Shown: piece by piece, positions 1 to 5,662 of the stretch
Position numbering within the stretch: position 1 is the first letter of the stretch
How the letters are laid out: every line of letters starts with the position of its first letter
NCBI GenBank assembly: GCA_017995695.1
Contig: JAGOIJ010000106.1
Coordinates: 1-5,769 of the forward strand
DNA from: Candidatus Omnitrophota bacterium
Lineage (GTDB): Bacteria > Omnitrophota > Gorgyraeia > Gygaellales > Profunditerraquicolaceae
Direction of reading: 5' to 3'
DNA: 5,769 nucleotides
Translations under genes and position numbers: made by a program
Notes under the pieces: model-generated
Told to the model about the DNA's origin: nothing
Databases searched by the model: none
Seen by the model: only the letters and a program-made list of their open reading frames with translations

Positions 1-523
1 CATTGATAGTATCAAGGGTGGGGCTATCCCGAGGTCATTTATCCCGGCAGTTGAAAAAGGGGTGCGCGAGGCAATGCTAAAGGGCGTATATGCTGGTTTC
101 CCGGTAGTGGATGTGATTGTGGATTTGGTTGACGGGTCATTCCACGAAGTTGATTCTTCAGAGCTTGCCTTTCGCATGGCTGCTATCTTAGGGTTTAAGC
201 AGATTTTTATGCAGGCCCAGCCGGTTTTGCTTGAGCCGTATATGTCGTTGGTGGTAACGACTCCCGAAGAATTTGCTAATGCGAGCATCGGCTATATTTG
301 TTCGCGCCGCGGCAAGATCATTAATGTTGAAACTAAGGGCAAGCAGAAAGTTGTCATTGCCGAGGCTCCCTTAGCCGAGATGTTTGGATATGCCACAGCG
401 TTTCGCTCTTTAAGCAGCGGCCGGGCCAATGCCTCGATGGAGTTTGCTAAATACGCCCAAGTGCCCAATGAAATAACGCAAAAGATTATTGAAGAAAAAA
501 AGAAAAAAGAAGAGCAGGAGTAA
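1..523 (+). CDS. fusA: Elongation factor G, C-terminal part (5' end outside window)
   Basis: This is the 3' end of a translation elongation factor G gene. EF-G is the cytoplasmic GTPase that drives ribosomal translocation and, with RRF, ribosome recycling. The frame is open from the window edge, so the gene begins upstream; 173 residues are visible. They cover the end of domain IV, with the family motif GGAIPRSFIPAVEKG at visible residues 6-20 and VDSSELAFRMAA near 50-61, and then domain V, from LLEPYM at about 76-81 through SRRG at 101-104 and PLAEMFGYAT at 123-132. Usual EF-Gs have a GDLNSRRG-like string where this one has GYICSRRG, and the protein ends in a lysine/glutamate-rich tail (about residues 164-173). 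These differences leave open an EF-G2-type paralogue; the GTPase domain that would help decide is not in the window. An OsmC-family gene follows 14 nt later, probably in the same transcript. Confidence 0.93.
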   Translation, partial: IDSIKGGAIPRSFIPAVEKGVREAMLKGVYAGFPVVDVIVDLVDGSFHEVDSSELAFRMAAILGFKQIFMQAQPVLLEPYMSLVVTTPEEFANASIGYICSRRGKIINVETKGKQKVVIAEAPLAEMFGYATAFRSLSSGRANASMEFAKYAQVPNEITQKIIEEKKKKEEQE

Positions 524-537
524 GGAGGAGGAAGGTA

Positions 538-918
538 ATGTATAAGGTTGACATAGAGAATAAGGGAGATTATTTGTTTCAGGTAGCTTCAGAGAATTAT
601 ACGTTTTTCGTAGACACGAATGGCTCAGGTGTTACTCCTCCGGATGCCCTCTTGGCAAGTTTGGGAACGTGCGTAGGCGTCTATATTCGTAAGTATGCTG
701 AAGGCGCAAAACTTAACCTGCCACAGTTTAGTATTCATGTTGAGTCTGATTTCACGCAGGATAAGCCGGCGCGATTTCAGGATATTAAAGTGATTGTTAG
801 TCTTAACGGTGCGCTTCTTGATGAGCGCAGAAAGCAAAGCGTGCTTGAATTTGTTAAGAATTGCCCGGTGCATAATACGCTTAAAAATAACCCTTTGATA
901 GAAATCAGCATCACATGA
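538..918 (+). CDS. OsmC/Ohr-family protein
   Basis: A 126-residue protein of the OsmC/Ohr superfamily, small cytoplasmic enzymes of which many reduce organic hydroperoxides with a reactive cysteine pair. Visible family marks are the TPPDALLASLGTC segment at residues 33-45, which places the first cysteine at C45 at the start of the central helix, and NCPVHNTL at 108-115, which supplies the second cysteine, C109. Both candidate catalytic cysteines are therefore present. The length is close to the usual 130-140 residues. The ATG start is preceded by a purine-rich Shine-Dalgarno (AAGGAGG at 522-528 and further GGAGG-like sequence to 535) that overlaps the fusA stop codon, which suggests co-transcription and coupled translation with EF-G. 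The peroxidase role is inferred from the family. The protein could belong to the less characterised YhfA-like branch, so I give no gene symbol. Confidence 0.88.
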   Translation: MYKVDIENKGDYLFQVASENYTFFVDTNGSGVTPPDALLASLGTCVGVYIRKYAEGAKLNLPQFSIHVESDFTQDKPARFQDIKVIVSLNGALLDERRKQSVLEFVKNCPVHNTLKNNPLIEISIT

Positions 919-919
919 T

Positions 920-1054
920 AAATCCTAAATCCGAAATCCTAAATACTAAACAAATCAGAAATCCTAAATCCAAATGACCAAAACAGGGATATTTTTAATT
1001 TAGAATTTTGTGCTTTGAATTTGTTTAGGATTTCGATATTAGTATTTAGAATTT
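920..1054. repeat. Long imperfect inverted repeat of AAATCCTAAAT units
   Basis: This AT-rich intergenic stretch contains three direct copies of AAATCCTAAAT (920-930, 934-944, 959-969) and complementary versions on the right. Nested pairings can be read directly: 934-948 with 1040-1054 (14 of 15 bp), 946-955 with 1019-1028 (10 of 10), and 959-969 with 998-1008 (10 of 11). Together they give a long stem-loop with its apex at about 970-997. It ends next to the Shine-Dalgarno of the pyruvate kinase gene, so the transcript could fold there. There is no U-tract, so it is not a classic terminator. Similar 'AATCCTAAAT/ATTTAGGATT' intergenic repeats are, to my recollection, frequent in Omnitrophota-like genomes; that link is inference. 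Confidence 0.8.
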
Positions 1055-1056
1055 AC

Positions 1057-1063
1057 AGGAAGA
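1057..1063 (+). promoter_or_regulatory. Shine-Dalgarno that sets the pyruvate kinase start
   Basis: AGGAAGA lies about 5 nt before the ATG at 1066. It supports that start over an in-frame TTG at 1015, which would add 17 residues translated from the intergenic inverted repeat. Family alignment agrees: the protein then begins MVKTKIICTIGPAS, the normal pyruvate kinase N-terminus. Confidence 0.8.
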
Positions 1064-1065
1064 AT

Positions 1066-2088
1066 ATGGTAAAAACTAAAATAATTTGTACTATAGGCCC
1101 CGCTAGCGATAGCGTCACGGTGCTGCGTAAGATGATGCTTGCAGGTATGGATGTGGCGCGTTTAAATTTTTCTCATGGCACTCATGCGCAGCATCTTGAG
1201 CGTATCAAGAAGATTCGCTTGCTTAATCAGCGCTACCGCCGAAGAATAGCTATCTTGCAAGATTTGGAAGGGTATCGTATCCGTATTGGATCGCTTAAGC
1301 CTTCTAAGCAGGTAGTGCTTAAAAAGCGGCAAAAAATTATCTTAAGCAATAAGGAGTCTTGCGCAGCGCATGTTATCCCGTTTGACTACAGCGGGGATTT
1401 GAGCGCGATTAAAGCTGGGAGCCATGTCTATATTGACGATGGCACGATTGATCTGCGCGTTAAGAGTTCCCATAAGCATGAGCTTATTGGCGAAGTGGTC
1501 GTGCCGGGAGTTATCAAAGAACATAAGGGGGTTAACATTCCTGATGCCGCGCTTTCTTTTAGTGGCATTACCGAAAAAGATAAGTTTGATCTTGATTTTG
1601 GCGTTGAGCATAAGGTTGATGCTATTGCCCAGTCATTTGTGCGCTCCAAGCGCGATATCCTGCAATTACGCCAGTACCTTTCGGGCAGGTTGCCTTCTTG
1701 CAAAATCATAGCCAAGATTGAGAATCGTGAGGGGATAAACAATATAAAGGAGATTATCGCGGTCTCGGATGGCATTATGATTGCGCGCGGGGATATGGGG
1801 GTGTCTATTCCTATCTACGAAGTCCCTTTTGTGCAAAAGCAGATCATCCGAGCATGCAATCGCGCAAAGAAATTGGTCATAACTGCGACTCAGATGTTAG
1901 AAAGCATGACTGAACAGATAAGACCCACTAGGGCCGAGGTTACCGATGTCGCTAACGCTATTATTGATGGCACTGATTGCGTTATGTTGTCTGCCGAGAC
2001 CGCTGCCGGACTTTATCCGGTTGAGGCTGTGACCATGATGAATAAAATTATTATTTTTACTGAAAAGACCATACAAGAAAAGGATTAA
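1066..2088 (+). CDS. pyk: Pyruvate kinase, short form lacking the C-terminal domain
   Basis: Transfers phosphate from phosphoenolpyruvate to ADP, giving pyruvate and ATP, the last step of glycolysis in the cytoplasm. The 340 residues cover the N-terminal part of the A (TIM-barrel) domain with KTKIICTIGPAS (3-14) and ARLNFSHG (31-38), the B lid domain (about 75-150, with DDG at 124-126), and the rest of the barrel. Catalytic residues are in place: R32, N34, S36, D66, R73, K217 and E219 in KIEN, D243 in ARGDMG, and T275 in TATQMLESM. The protein stops shortly after MLSAETAAG (307-315). The roughly 120-residue C domain of ordinary enzymes (about 470 residues), which carries the allosteric site, is absent, and no remnant follows the TAA. 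The 66-75 segment reads DLEGYRIRIG, with Leu, Glu and Arg where K+-dependent enzymes have Thr, Lys and Glu. It is first in a tight cluster, with the thioesterase gene 4 nt downstream. It is probably a working, non-allosteric enzyme, though activity is inferred. Confidence 0.92.
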   Translation: MVKTKIICTIGPASDSVTVLRKMMLAGMDVARLNFSHGTHAQHLERIKKIRLLNQRYRRRIAILQDLEGYRIRIGSLKPSKQVVLKKRQKIILSNKESCAAHVIPFDYSGDLSAIKAGSHVYIDDGTIDLRVKSSHKHELIGEVVVPGVIKEHKGVNIPDAALSFSGITEKDKFDLDFGVEHKVDAIAQSFVRSKRDILQLRQYLSGRLPSCKIIAKIENREGINNIKEIIAVSDGIMIARGDMGVSIPIYEVPFVQKQIIRACNRAKKLVITATQMLESMTEQIRPTRAEVTDVANAIIDGTDCVMLSAETAAGLYPVEAVTMMNKIIIFTEKTIQEKD

Positions 2089-2092
2089 TCGT

Positions 2093-2470
2093 ATGCAAAA
2101 AAGAATCTACTACCACGATACTGATGCTGGCGGCGTAGTCTACTACGCTAATTATTTGAAGTTTTTTGAAGAGGCGCGTACAGAATTCTTTGCTCAAAAA
2201 GGTTTTTCGATCCGGGATTTAGCTTCCGCGGGGACTATGTTTGTGGTGGCGCGTCAGGAGGTTGATTATAAGTTCCCCGCAGTCTATGGCGATGAGTTGG
2301 ATATCGAGACATGCGTTGCAAGCTCAACAGGCGTGCGTATCGAGTTTTCTCATCAGGCAAAAAATCAACATGGTCAGCTCATTTGTAAAGGTAAGGCCAC
2401 ATTGGTGTGCGTTGATAAGACGTTTAAGCCAAAGGCGCTGCCGGAAGCAATACTGACTGTATTCTTGTAA
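2093..2470 (+). CDS. ybgC: YbgC-type acyl-CoA thioesterase (hot-dog fold)
   Basis: A 125-residue protein of the 4-hydroxybenzoyl-CoA thioesterase/YbgC family, which hydrolyses acyl-CoA (or acyl-ACP) thioesters in the cytoplasm. The signature is at the N-terminus: YYHDTDAGGVVYYANYLKFF spans residues 6-25, with D11 matching the catalytic aspartate of E. coli YbgC, followed by EARTEFF. The rest fits a single hot-dog domain, and the length is usual for the family. The ATG lies 4 nt after the pyruvate kinase stop; a modest AAGG at about 2080-2083 inside the end of pyk can serve as ribosome binding site, so translation is probably coupled. In proteobacteria ybgC sits with tol-pal genes. That context is absent here, so a cell-envelope role cannot be assumed and the natural substrate is unknown. 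Confidence 0.88.
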   Translation: MQKRIYYHDTDAGGVVYYANYLKFFEEARTEFFAQKGFSIRDLASAGTMFVVARQEVDYKFPAVYGDELDIETCVASSTGVRIEFSHQAKNQHGQLICKGKATLVCVDKTFKPKALPEAILTVFL

Positions 2471-2490
2471 TATTTTCTGGGGAGGGGTCA

Positions 2491-2991
2491 ATGGAGTCGT
2501 TAGATTTTATTAAAAAAAGAAGAAGTATTAGGGAGTTTAGCGTGGATGCGATTTCCCGCGAGCTGCTTGAGGCGATTGTGGAAGCGGCAAGCTTTGCTCC
2601 TTCTGCCCGCAATGTTCAGCCTTGGGAGTTTGTTGTTGTGACCGATCTTGCTATGCTGCAGGATTTAGGAGACTTGATTGAGAATGCCCGGTTTCTTGCG
2701 CACGCTAAGGCTTGTATTGCGGTTTACTGTAAAGATACTAAATACTATCTTGAGGATGGTTGTGCTGCGACACAGAATATCCTTTTGGCTGCCACTGCTT
2801 TTAAGATCGGAAGTTGCTGGATCGCTGGCGATAAAAAACCGTACGCAGCCCAGGTAAGCTCTATGCTTAAAGTGCCGGATTCGTTTCATCTGGTAAGCTT
2901 GGTTGCGTTAGGATACCCGTATGAATATGATGGCCTTAAGCTTGCGACAAAGCGCTCTATATATGAAATCTTACATTGGGAGCGATTTTGA
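2491..2991 (+). CDS. Small nitroreductase-family flavoprotein
   Basis: A 166-residue member of the nitroreductase superfamily, FMN-dependent NAD(P)H oxidoreductases that normally work as dimers in the cytoplasm. FMN-contact motifs are visible: KRRSIREF at residues 9-16 (R10, R11, S12), PSARNVQPWEF at 37-47, the central helix DGCAATQNILLAA at 89-101, and GSCWIAG at 107-113. ALGYP (139-143) and the closing KRSIYEILHWERF (154-166) are typical of short archaeal and bacterial members. It is shorter than the 200-220 residues of NfsB-type enzymes, but all core segments are present. The start follows a strong GGGGAGGGG ribosome binding site (2479-2487), and the gene lies 20 nt after the thioesterase gene. 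Members reduce quinones, flavins or nitro compounds, or act in cofactor metabolism; the substrate cannot be told from sequence. Its stop overlaps the start of the next gene. Confidence 0.9.
   Translation: MESLDFIKKRRSIREFSVDAISRELLEAIVEAASFAPSARNVQPWEFVVVTDLAMLQDLGDLIENARFLAHAKACIAVYCKDTKYYLEDGCAATQNILLAATAFKIGSCWIAGDKKPYAAQVSSMLKVPDSFHLVSLVALGYPYEYDGLKLATKRSIYEILHWERF
2978..2982 (+). promoter_or_regulatory. Ribosome binding site inside nitroreductase gene
   Basis: GGGAG lies 5 nt before the TTG at 2988, which shares its last two bases with the nitroreductase TGA at 2989-2991. This spacing favours TTG 2988 over the in-frame TTG at 2976, which has no comparable site, and implies stop-restart translational coupling. 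Confidence 0.6.
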
Positions 2992-3251
2992 AATCGTTTG
3001 TAGTATATAGCCAGGCTGGTTGTTTATTGCCGTTCTTGATTATTGCCAATCTTTTCTTCGGGTTGCTGTTTTTCAGCTTCGGGCAATGGATTTTGATTGA
3101 GATAGGGCTGGTGGCCCTATTTTTTATTAATTCATTTTTGATGGTGAAAAAGATTGCTCGGGGCACTCGCCATACTAACGGTTCGCGCGATGGAATTATT
3201 GACGTTGAGGCCGAGGTTGTGCAGGAAAAGAGAAGGTTGGAAAAAGATTGA
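2988..3251 (+). CDS. Small two-helix membrane protein of unknown function
   Basis: I do not recognise a named family. From the TTG at 2988 the product has 87 residues. Two hydrophobic stretches, about residues 12-31 (CLLPFLIIANLFFGLLFF core) and 34-53 (starting WILIEIGLVALFF), are joined by a very short FGQ turn, so it is probably a helical hairpin in the inner membrane. After K54, K55 and R58 comes a charged tail with IIDVEAEVV (70-78) and a Lys/Arg/Glu end. By the positive-inside rule the tail is cytoplasmic. Overlap with the nitroreductase stop suggests the two are made together. An alternative start at TTG 2976 adds only four residues. It lies directly before hppA, but that gene appears to have its own promoter, so a functional link is open. 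Composition fits a real gene rather than a chance frame: strong hydrophobic periodicity plus a coupled start. Confidence 0.72.
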   Translation: MKSFVVYSQAGCLLPFLIIANLFFGLLFFSFGQWILIEIGLVALFFINSFLMVKKIARGTRHTNGSRDGIIDVEAEVVQEKRRLEKD

Positions 3252-3275
3252 CATATATAAATACTATGTTACTAT
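3248..3275 (+). promoter_or_regulatory. Sigma70-type promoter for hppA
   Basis: A perfect TTGACA -35 box (3248-3253) overlaps the stop codon of the small membrane protein gene. A 16-nt AT-rich spacer leads to TACTAT (3270-3275, 4 of 6 matches to TATAAT). Transcription would begin near 3281-3284 and produce a leader of about 140 nt before hppA. The -10 box is imperfect, so the exact start is uncertain. Confidence 0.6.
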
Positions 3276-3311
3276 ATCATACGTTTAAACTTCTTAAAGG
3301 TACCATTATCT

Positions 3312-3407
3312 GAAACCTTGCGCTAAAAGGTATTGCTCAAGTGTTGTGTCTTCTACACAGACACCTTGCGCTAAAAGGTATTGCGCAAGTGTTGTGTCTT
3401 CTACACA
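3312..3407 (+). repeat. 48-bp tandem duplication in the hppA leader
   Basis: Two head-to-tail copies, 3312-3359 and 3360-3407, differ at only two positions (A3314/C3362 and T3337/G3385). Each copy contains a CTTGCGC...GCGCAAG stem with an 11-nt loop (3365-3371/3383-3389 in copy 2; copy 1 has one mismatch) and a TGTGT-CTTCT-ACACA hairpin (3393-3407 in copy 2). The second copy ends in the Shine-Dalgarno of hppA. The CCTTG at the start of each copy (3316-3320 and 3364-3368) is also complementary to CAAGG at 3406-3410, which includes part of that Shine-Dalgarno, so alternative folds could hide or expose the ribosome site. The pairings are seen by eye; a regulatory role is inferred. Confidence 0.85.
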
Positions 3408-3413
3408 AGGAGG
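3407..3413 (+). promoter_or_regulatory. Strong Shine-Dalgarno that sets the hppA start
   Basis: AAGGAGG stands 7 nt before the ATG at 3421. The frame is open upstream to 3346, but that extension would be translated from the leader repeats and has no membrane-pyrophosphatase character. The site's first two bases fall in the last hairpin of the repeat. Confidence 0.85.
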
Positions 3414-3420
3414 ATGTTCG

Positions 3421-5526
3421 ATGGGCAATTTTGATTTGTTGTTGCTTGCGCCAGTGGGTTCAATTCTGGCGTTGGGGTTTGCATTCTTGTATCTGGTGCC
3501 GTTTATTTTGCGCCAAGATAAAGGTAATGACCGGATGCAAGAGATTGCTTTGGCAGTCAAGATTGGCGCGCGCGCGTATTTGAAAAGACAATATCTGGGC
3601 GTTGCTATCTTCTTTGCAGTTGTTTTTTGTATACTTTTAGTTATGGCGCTTAAGAATTATTTAGTTATCTTTGTGCCGTTTGCGTTCTTGTCCGGTGGTC
3701 TTTTTTCAGGCTTATGCGGTTTTATCGGCATGACCATTGCTACGGAATCTTCAAACCGGACTTCTGCTGCGGCTATGAAAAGTCTCAATTCGGGTTTGCG
3801 CGTAGCATTTTCCAGCGGCGCCGTTATGGGATTGACGGTTGTGGGTCTGGGCCTTTTAGATTTAAGCATCTGGTATTATTTCCTTAATTGGTATTATTCG
3901 CACAATCCTATTCCGTTAGGAACTGATAAGATTGCCGCTATTACCTCAACCATGTTATGTTTTGGTATGGGCGCAAGCTCCATGGCGCTCTTTGCCCGCG
4001 TCGGCGGCGGAATTTTTACCAAGGCTGCGGATGTCGGAGCTGATTTAGTGGGTAAGGTTGAAGCGGGCATCCCTGAAGATGATCCGCGCAATCCAGCGGT
4101 AATTGCTGATAACGTAGGGGATAATGTTGGCGACGTGGCAGGTATGGGCGCTGATTTGTATGAATCGTATGTTGGCTCTATTGTCGCTACTTCAGCGCTT
4201 GGCGTTGCAGCAGGTTTAGGCGTTCCCGGCGTGACCGTGCCAATGGTTATGGCTGCGGTGGGCGTGATTGCATCAATAATCGGCACGTTTTTTGTACGCA
4301 GCAGGGAAGAAGCAAGTCAAAAAGTGCTCTTGGCAGCATTACGCAAGGGCGTATTCGCAAGCTCCATCCTGGTTGCAATAATTTCTTATTTCTTGGTTAA
4401 ATATACCCTTGGCGTTGAGCATCTTGGCGTGTATTGGTCAGTGCTTGCCGGTTTAGTTGCCGGAGTGCTCATTGGTTTGTGCACAGAGTATTATACCTCA
4501 AGCGGGTTTAAGCCTACGCGTTCAATTGCCGATGCATCAACTACGGGCCCTGCTACCGTGATTATCGCAGGTATGGCAGTAGGTATGATGTCAACCGCTG
4601 TGCCGGTTATCATTGTGTGTGTTGCGATTCTTTTGAGTTTCTATTTATCAGGTGGCGCATCTAACTTTAATGCCGGTCTTTATGGTATAGGTATTTCAGC
4701 AGTTGGCATGCTTTCGACGCTTGGTATTACACTTGCTACTGATGCCTATGGTCCGGTTGCGGATAATGCAGGTGGTAATGCTGAAATGTCGCATCTGCCT
4801 CCTGAAGTGCGTAAGCGCACTGATGCTTTGGATTCGTTGGGCAATACTACCGCGGCTACAGGTAAGGGTTTTGCTATTGGCTCGGCAGCATTAACTGCCT
4901 TGGCATTGATTGCCGCCTATAAAGATCAGGTAGCTTTATTTGGTAAAGAAATGAATTTGAGCTTAATGAGTCCTACGGTATTGATCGGTTTGTTTATCGG
5001 TGGCATGTTGCCGTTTCTATTCTGCTCAATGACGATGCGCGCAGTTGGCAGGGCCGCTGGCAAGATCGTGGTTGAAGTGCGCCGGCAGTTTAAGGAAATT
5101 AAAGGAATTATGGAAGGCAAAGCTAAGCCAGATTATGCGCGTTGCGTGAGTATTGCGACTGCTGCAGCGCAGGCGGAAATGGTAATGCCATCGCTTCTTG
5201 CGATTATCGCGCCTATTTTGGTAGGTTGGTTGTTGGGAGTAGAAGCAGAGGCAGGTTTGTTGGCTGGCGCAACCGTGACAGGTTTTGTGCTAGCGGTAAT
5301 GATGGCAAATTCTGGCGGCGCTTGGGATAATGCCAAAAAATATATAGAAGAGGGAAATTACGGCGGTAAAGGATCAGCTGCGCATAAGGCTGGCGTTGTG
5401 GGCGACACAGTGGGCGATCCTTTTAAAGATACTTCAGGGCCGAGCTTAAATATTCTGATTAAGCTTATGTCTATGGTCTCGATTGTGTTTGCTTCATTTA
5501 TCGTTTCCAACGCCCTCATCAAATAA
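3421..5526 (+). CDS. hppA: Membrane-bound ion-pumping pyrophosphatase (K+-dependent type, probably Na+)
   Basis: Hydrolyses pyrophosphate and uses the energy to move Na+ and/or H+ across the cytoplasmic membrane. The 701-residue length and about 16 hydrophobic helices match the family. The pyrophosphate site is complete: DVGADLVGKVEAGIPEDDPR at 204-223, DNVGDNVGDVAGMGADL at 230-246, DAYGPVADNAGGNAEM at 441-456, and GDTVGDPFKDTSGPSLN at 661-677. The coupling residues look informative. Motif GNTTAATGKG (474-483) has A478 where K+-independent proton pumps have lysine, so K+ dependence is expected. E248 in DLYESY occupies the place of the glutamate of Na+-pumping members, whereas plant-type proton pumps have DLFGSYAE. 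A K+-dependent Na+ (or Na+/H+) pump is therefore favoured, but proton-only pumping is not excluded. The gene has its own promoter and a structured, duplicated leader. No frameshift or missing motif is seen. Confidence 0.97.
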   Translation: MGNFDLLLLAPVGSILALGFAFLYLVPFILRQDKGNDRMQEIALAVKIGARAYLKRQYLGVAIFFAVVFCILLVMALKNYLVIFVPFAFLSGGLFSGLCGFIGMTIATESSNRTSAAAMKSLNSGLRVAFSSGAVMGLTVVGLGLLDLSIWYYFLNWYYSHNPIPLGTDKIAAITSTMLCFGMGASSMALFARVGGGIFTKAADVGADLVGKVEAGIPEDDPRNPAVIADNVGDNVGDVAGMGADLYESYVGSIVATSALGVAAGLGVPGVTVPMVMAAVGVIASIIGTFFVRSREEASQKVLLAALRKGVFASSILVAIISYFLVKYTLGVEHLGVYWSVLAGLVAGVLIGLCTEYYTSSGFKPTRSIADASTTGPATVIIAGMAVGMMSTAVPVIIVCVAILLSFYLSGGASNFNAGLYGIGISAVGMLSTLGITLATDAYGPVADNAGGNAEMSHLPPEVRKRTDALDSLGNTTAATGKGFAIGSAALTALALIAAYKDQVALFGKEMNLSLMSPTVLIGLFIGGMLPFLFCSMTMRAVGRAAGKIVVEVRRQFKEIKGIMEGKAKPDYARCVSIATAAAQAEMVMPSLLAIIAPILVGWLLGVEAEAGLLAGATVTGFVLAVMMANSGGAWDNAKKYIEEGNYGGKGSAAHKAGVVGDTVGDPFKDTSGPSLNILIKLMSMVSIVFASFIVSNALIK

Positions 5527-5538
5527 CCTTTAAATCTT

Positions 5539-5637
5539 AGTACCGCTCTTGAATCTAAAGCAAAGAGTGTCCCCAGCCGGGGACACTCTTCCGATTGGAT
5601 TCAAGAGTGGCACTCGATTGGATTCAAGAGTGGTACT
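5539..5637. repeat. Compound inverted repeat with duplicated right arm
   Basis: The left arm AGTACCGCTCTTGAATC (5539-5555) is complementary to 5621-5637 over 17 positions, with one G-T wobble pair, and nearly as well to 5598-5614. The right side is a 23-bp tandem duplication (5592-5614 and 5615-5637) with one difference (C5611/T5634). Between the arms sits a separate perfect hairpin at 5563-5590. A single left arm with two possible partners means two mutually exclusive outer stems. The layout resembles REP/BIME-like or other small non-autonomous palindromic elements of intergenic space. No transposase is in the window, so this class is inference. Confidence 0.75.
5563..5590 (+). repeat. Perfect 12-bp hairpin after hppA
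   Basis: AAGAGTGTCCCC and GGGGACACTCTT pair perfectly around an AGCC loop (5575-5578). It starts 37 nt after the hppA stop and could block 3' exonucleases or help end transcription. The following bases are CCGATTGG, not a U-tract, so it is not a standard intrinsic terminator. GTGTCCCC/GGGGACAC palindromes recall REP-type elements handled by RAYT transposases; that is from memory and unproven here. Confidence 0.8.
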
Positions 5638-5662
5638 GGTATAAAAAAATAGGGTGTCCCTC

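Noticed and set aside
1015..1065. Upstream TTG start adding 17 residues to pyruvate kinase
   Set aside because: It would be encoded by the right arm of the intergenic inverted repeat; the ATG at 1066 has a ribosome site and gives the normal family N-terminus.
1424..1775. Frames on both strands inside the pyruvate kinase gene
   Set aside because: They lie wholly within conserved pyruvate kinase coding sequence and show no domain features.
3312..3407. CRISPR array
   Set aside because: There are only two directly abutting copies with no spacers between them, and no cas gene is present.
3346..3420. N-terminal extension of hppA by 25 residues from an upstream start
   Set aside because: The extension is translated from the tandem leader repeat, lacks family similarity, and AAGGAGG stands at ideal distance from the ATG at 3421.
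3306..3560. Minus-strand frame in which the 48-bp repeat reads as a 16-residue repeat (CVEDTTL.QYLLAQG)
   Set aside because: 48 is a multiple of three, so any open frame repeats; the frame runs antisense into hppA and has no convincing ribosome site or family.
3894..4286. 130-residue minus-strand frame inside hppA
   Set aside because: It is antisense to highly conserved pyrophosphatase motifs and its composition is that of a shadow frame.
5563..5590. Intrinsic terminator of hppA
   Set aside because: The hairpin is perfect but is followed by CCGATTGG with no run of T, so I list it as a hairpin only.
5637..5645. Extended -10 element TGGTATAAA
   Set aside because: It has TG and five of six -10 bases, but the best -35 (TTGGAT, 5618-5623) is weak and lies in the repeat arm; the TTGACA promoter just downstream is better supported.
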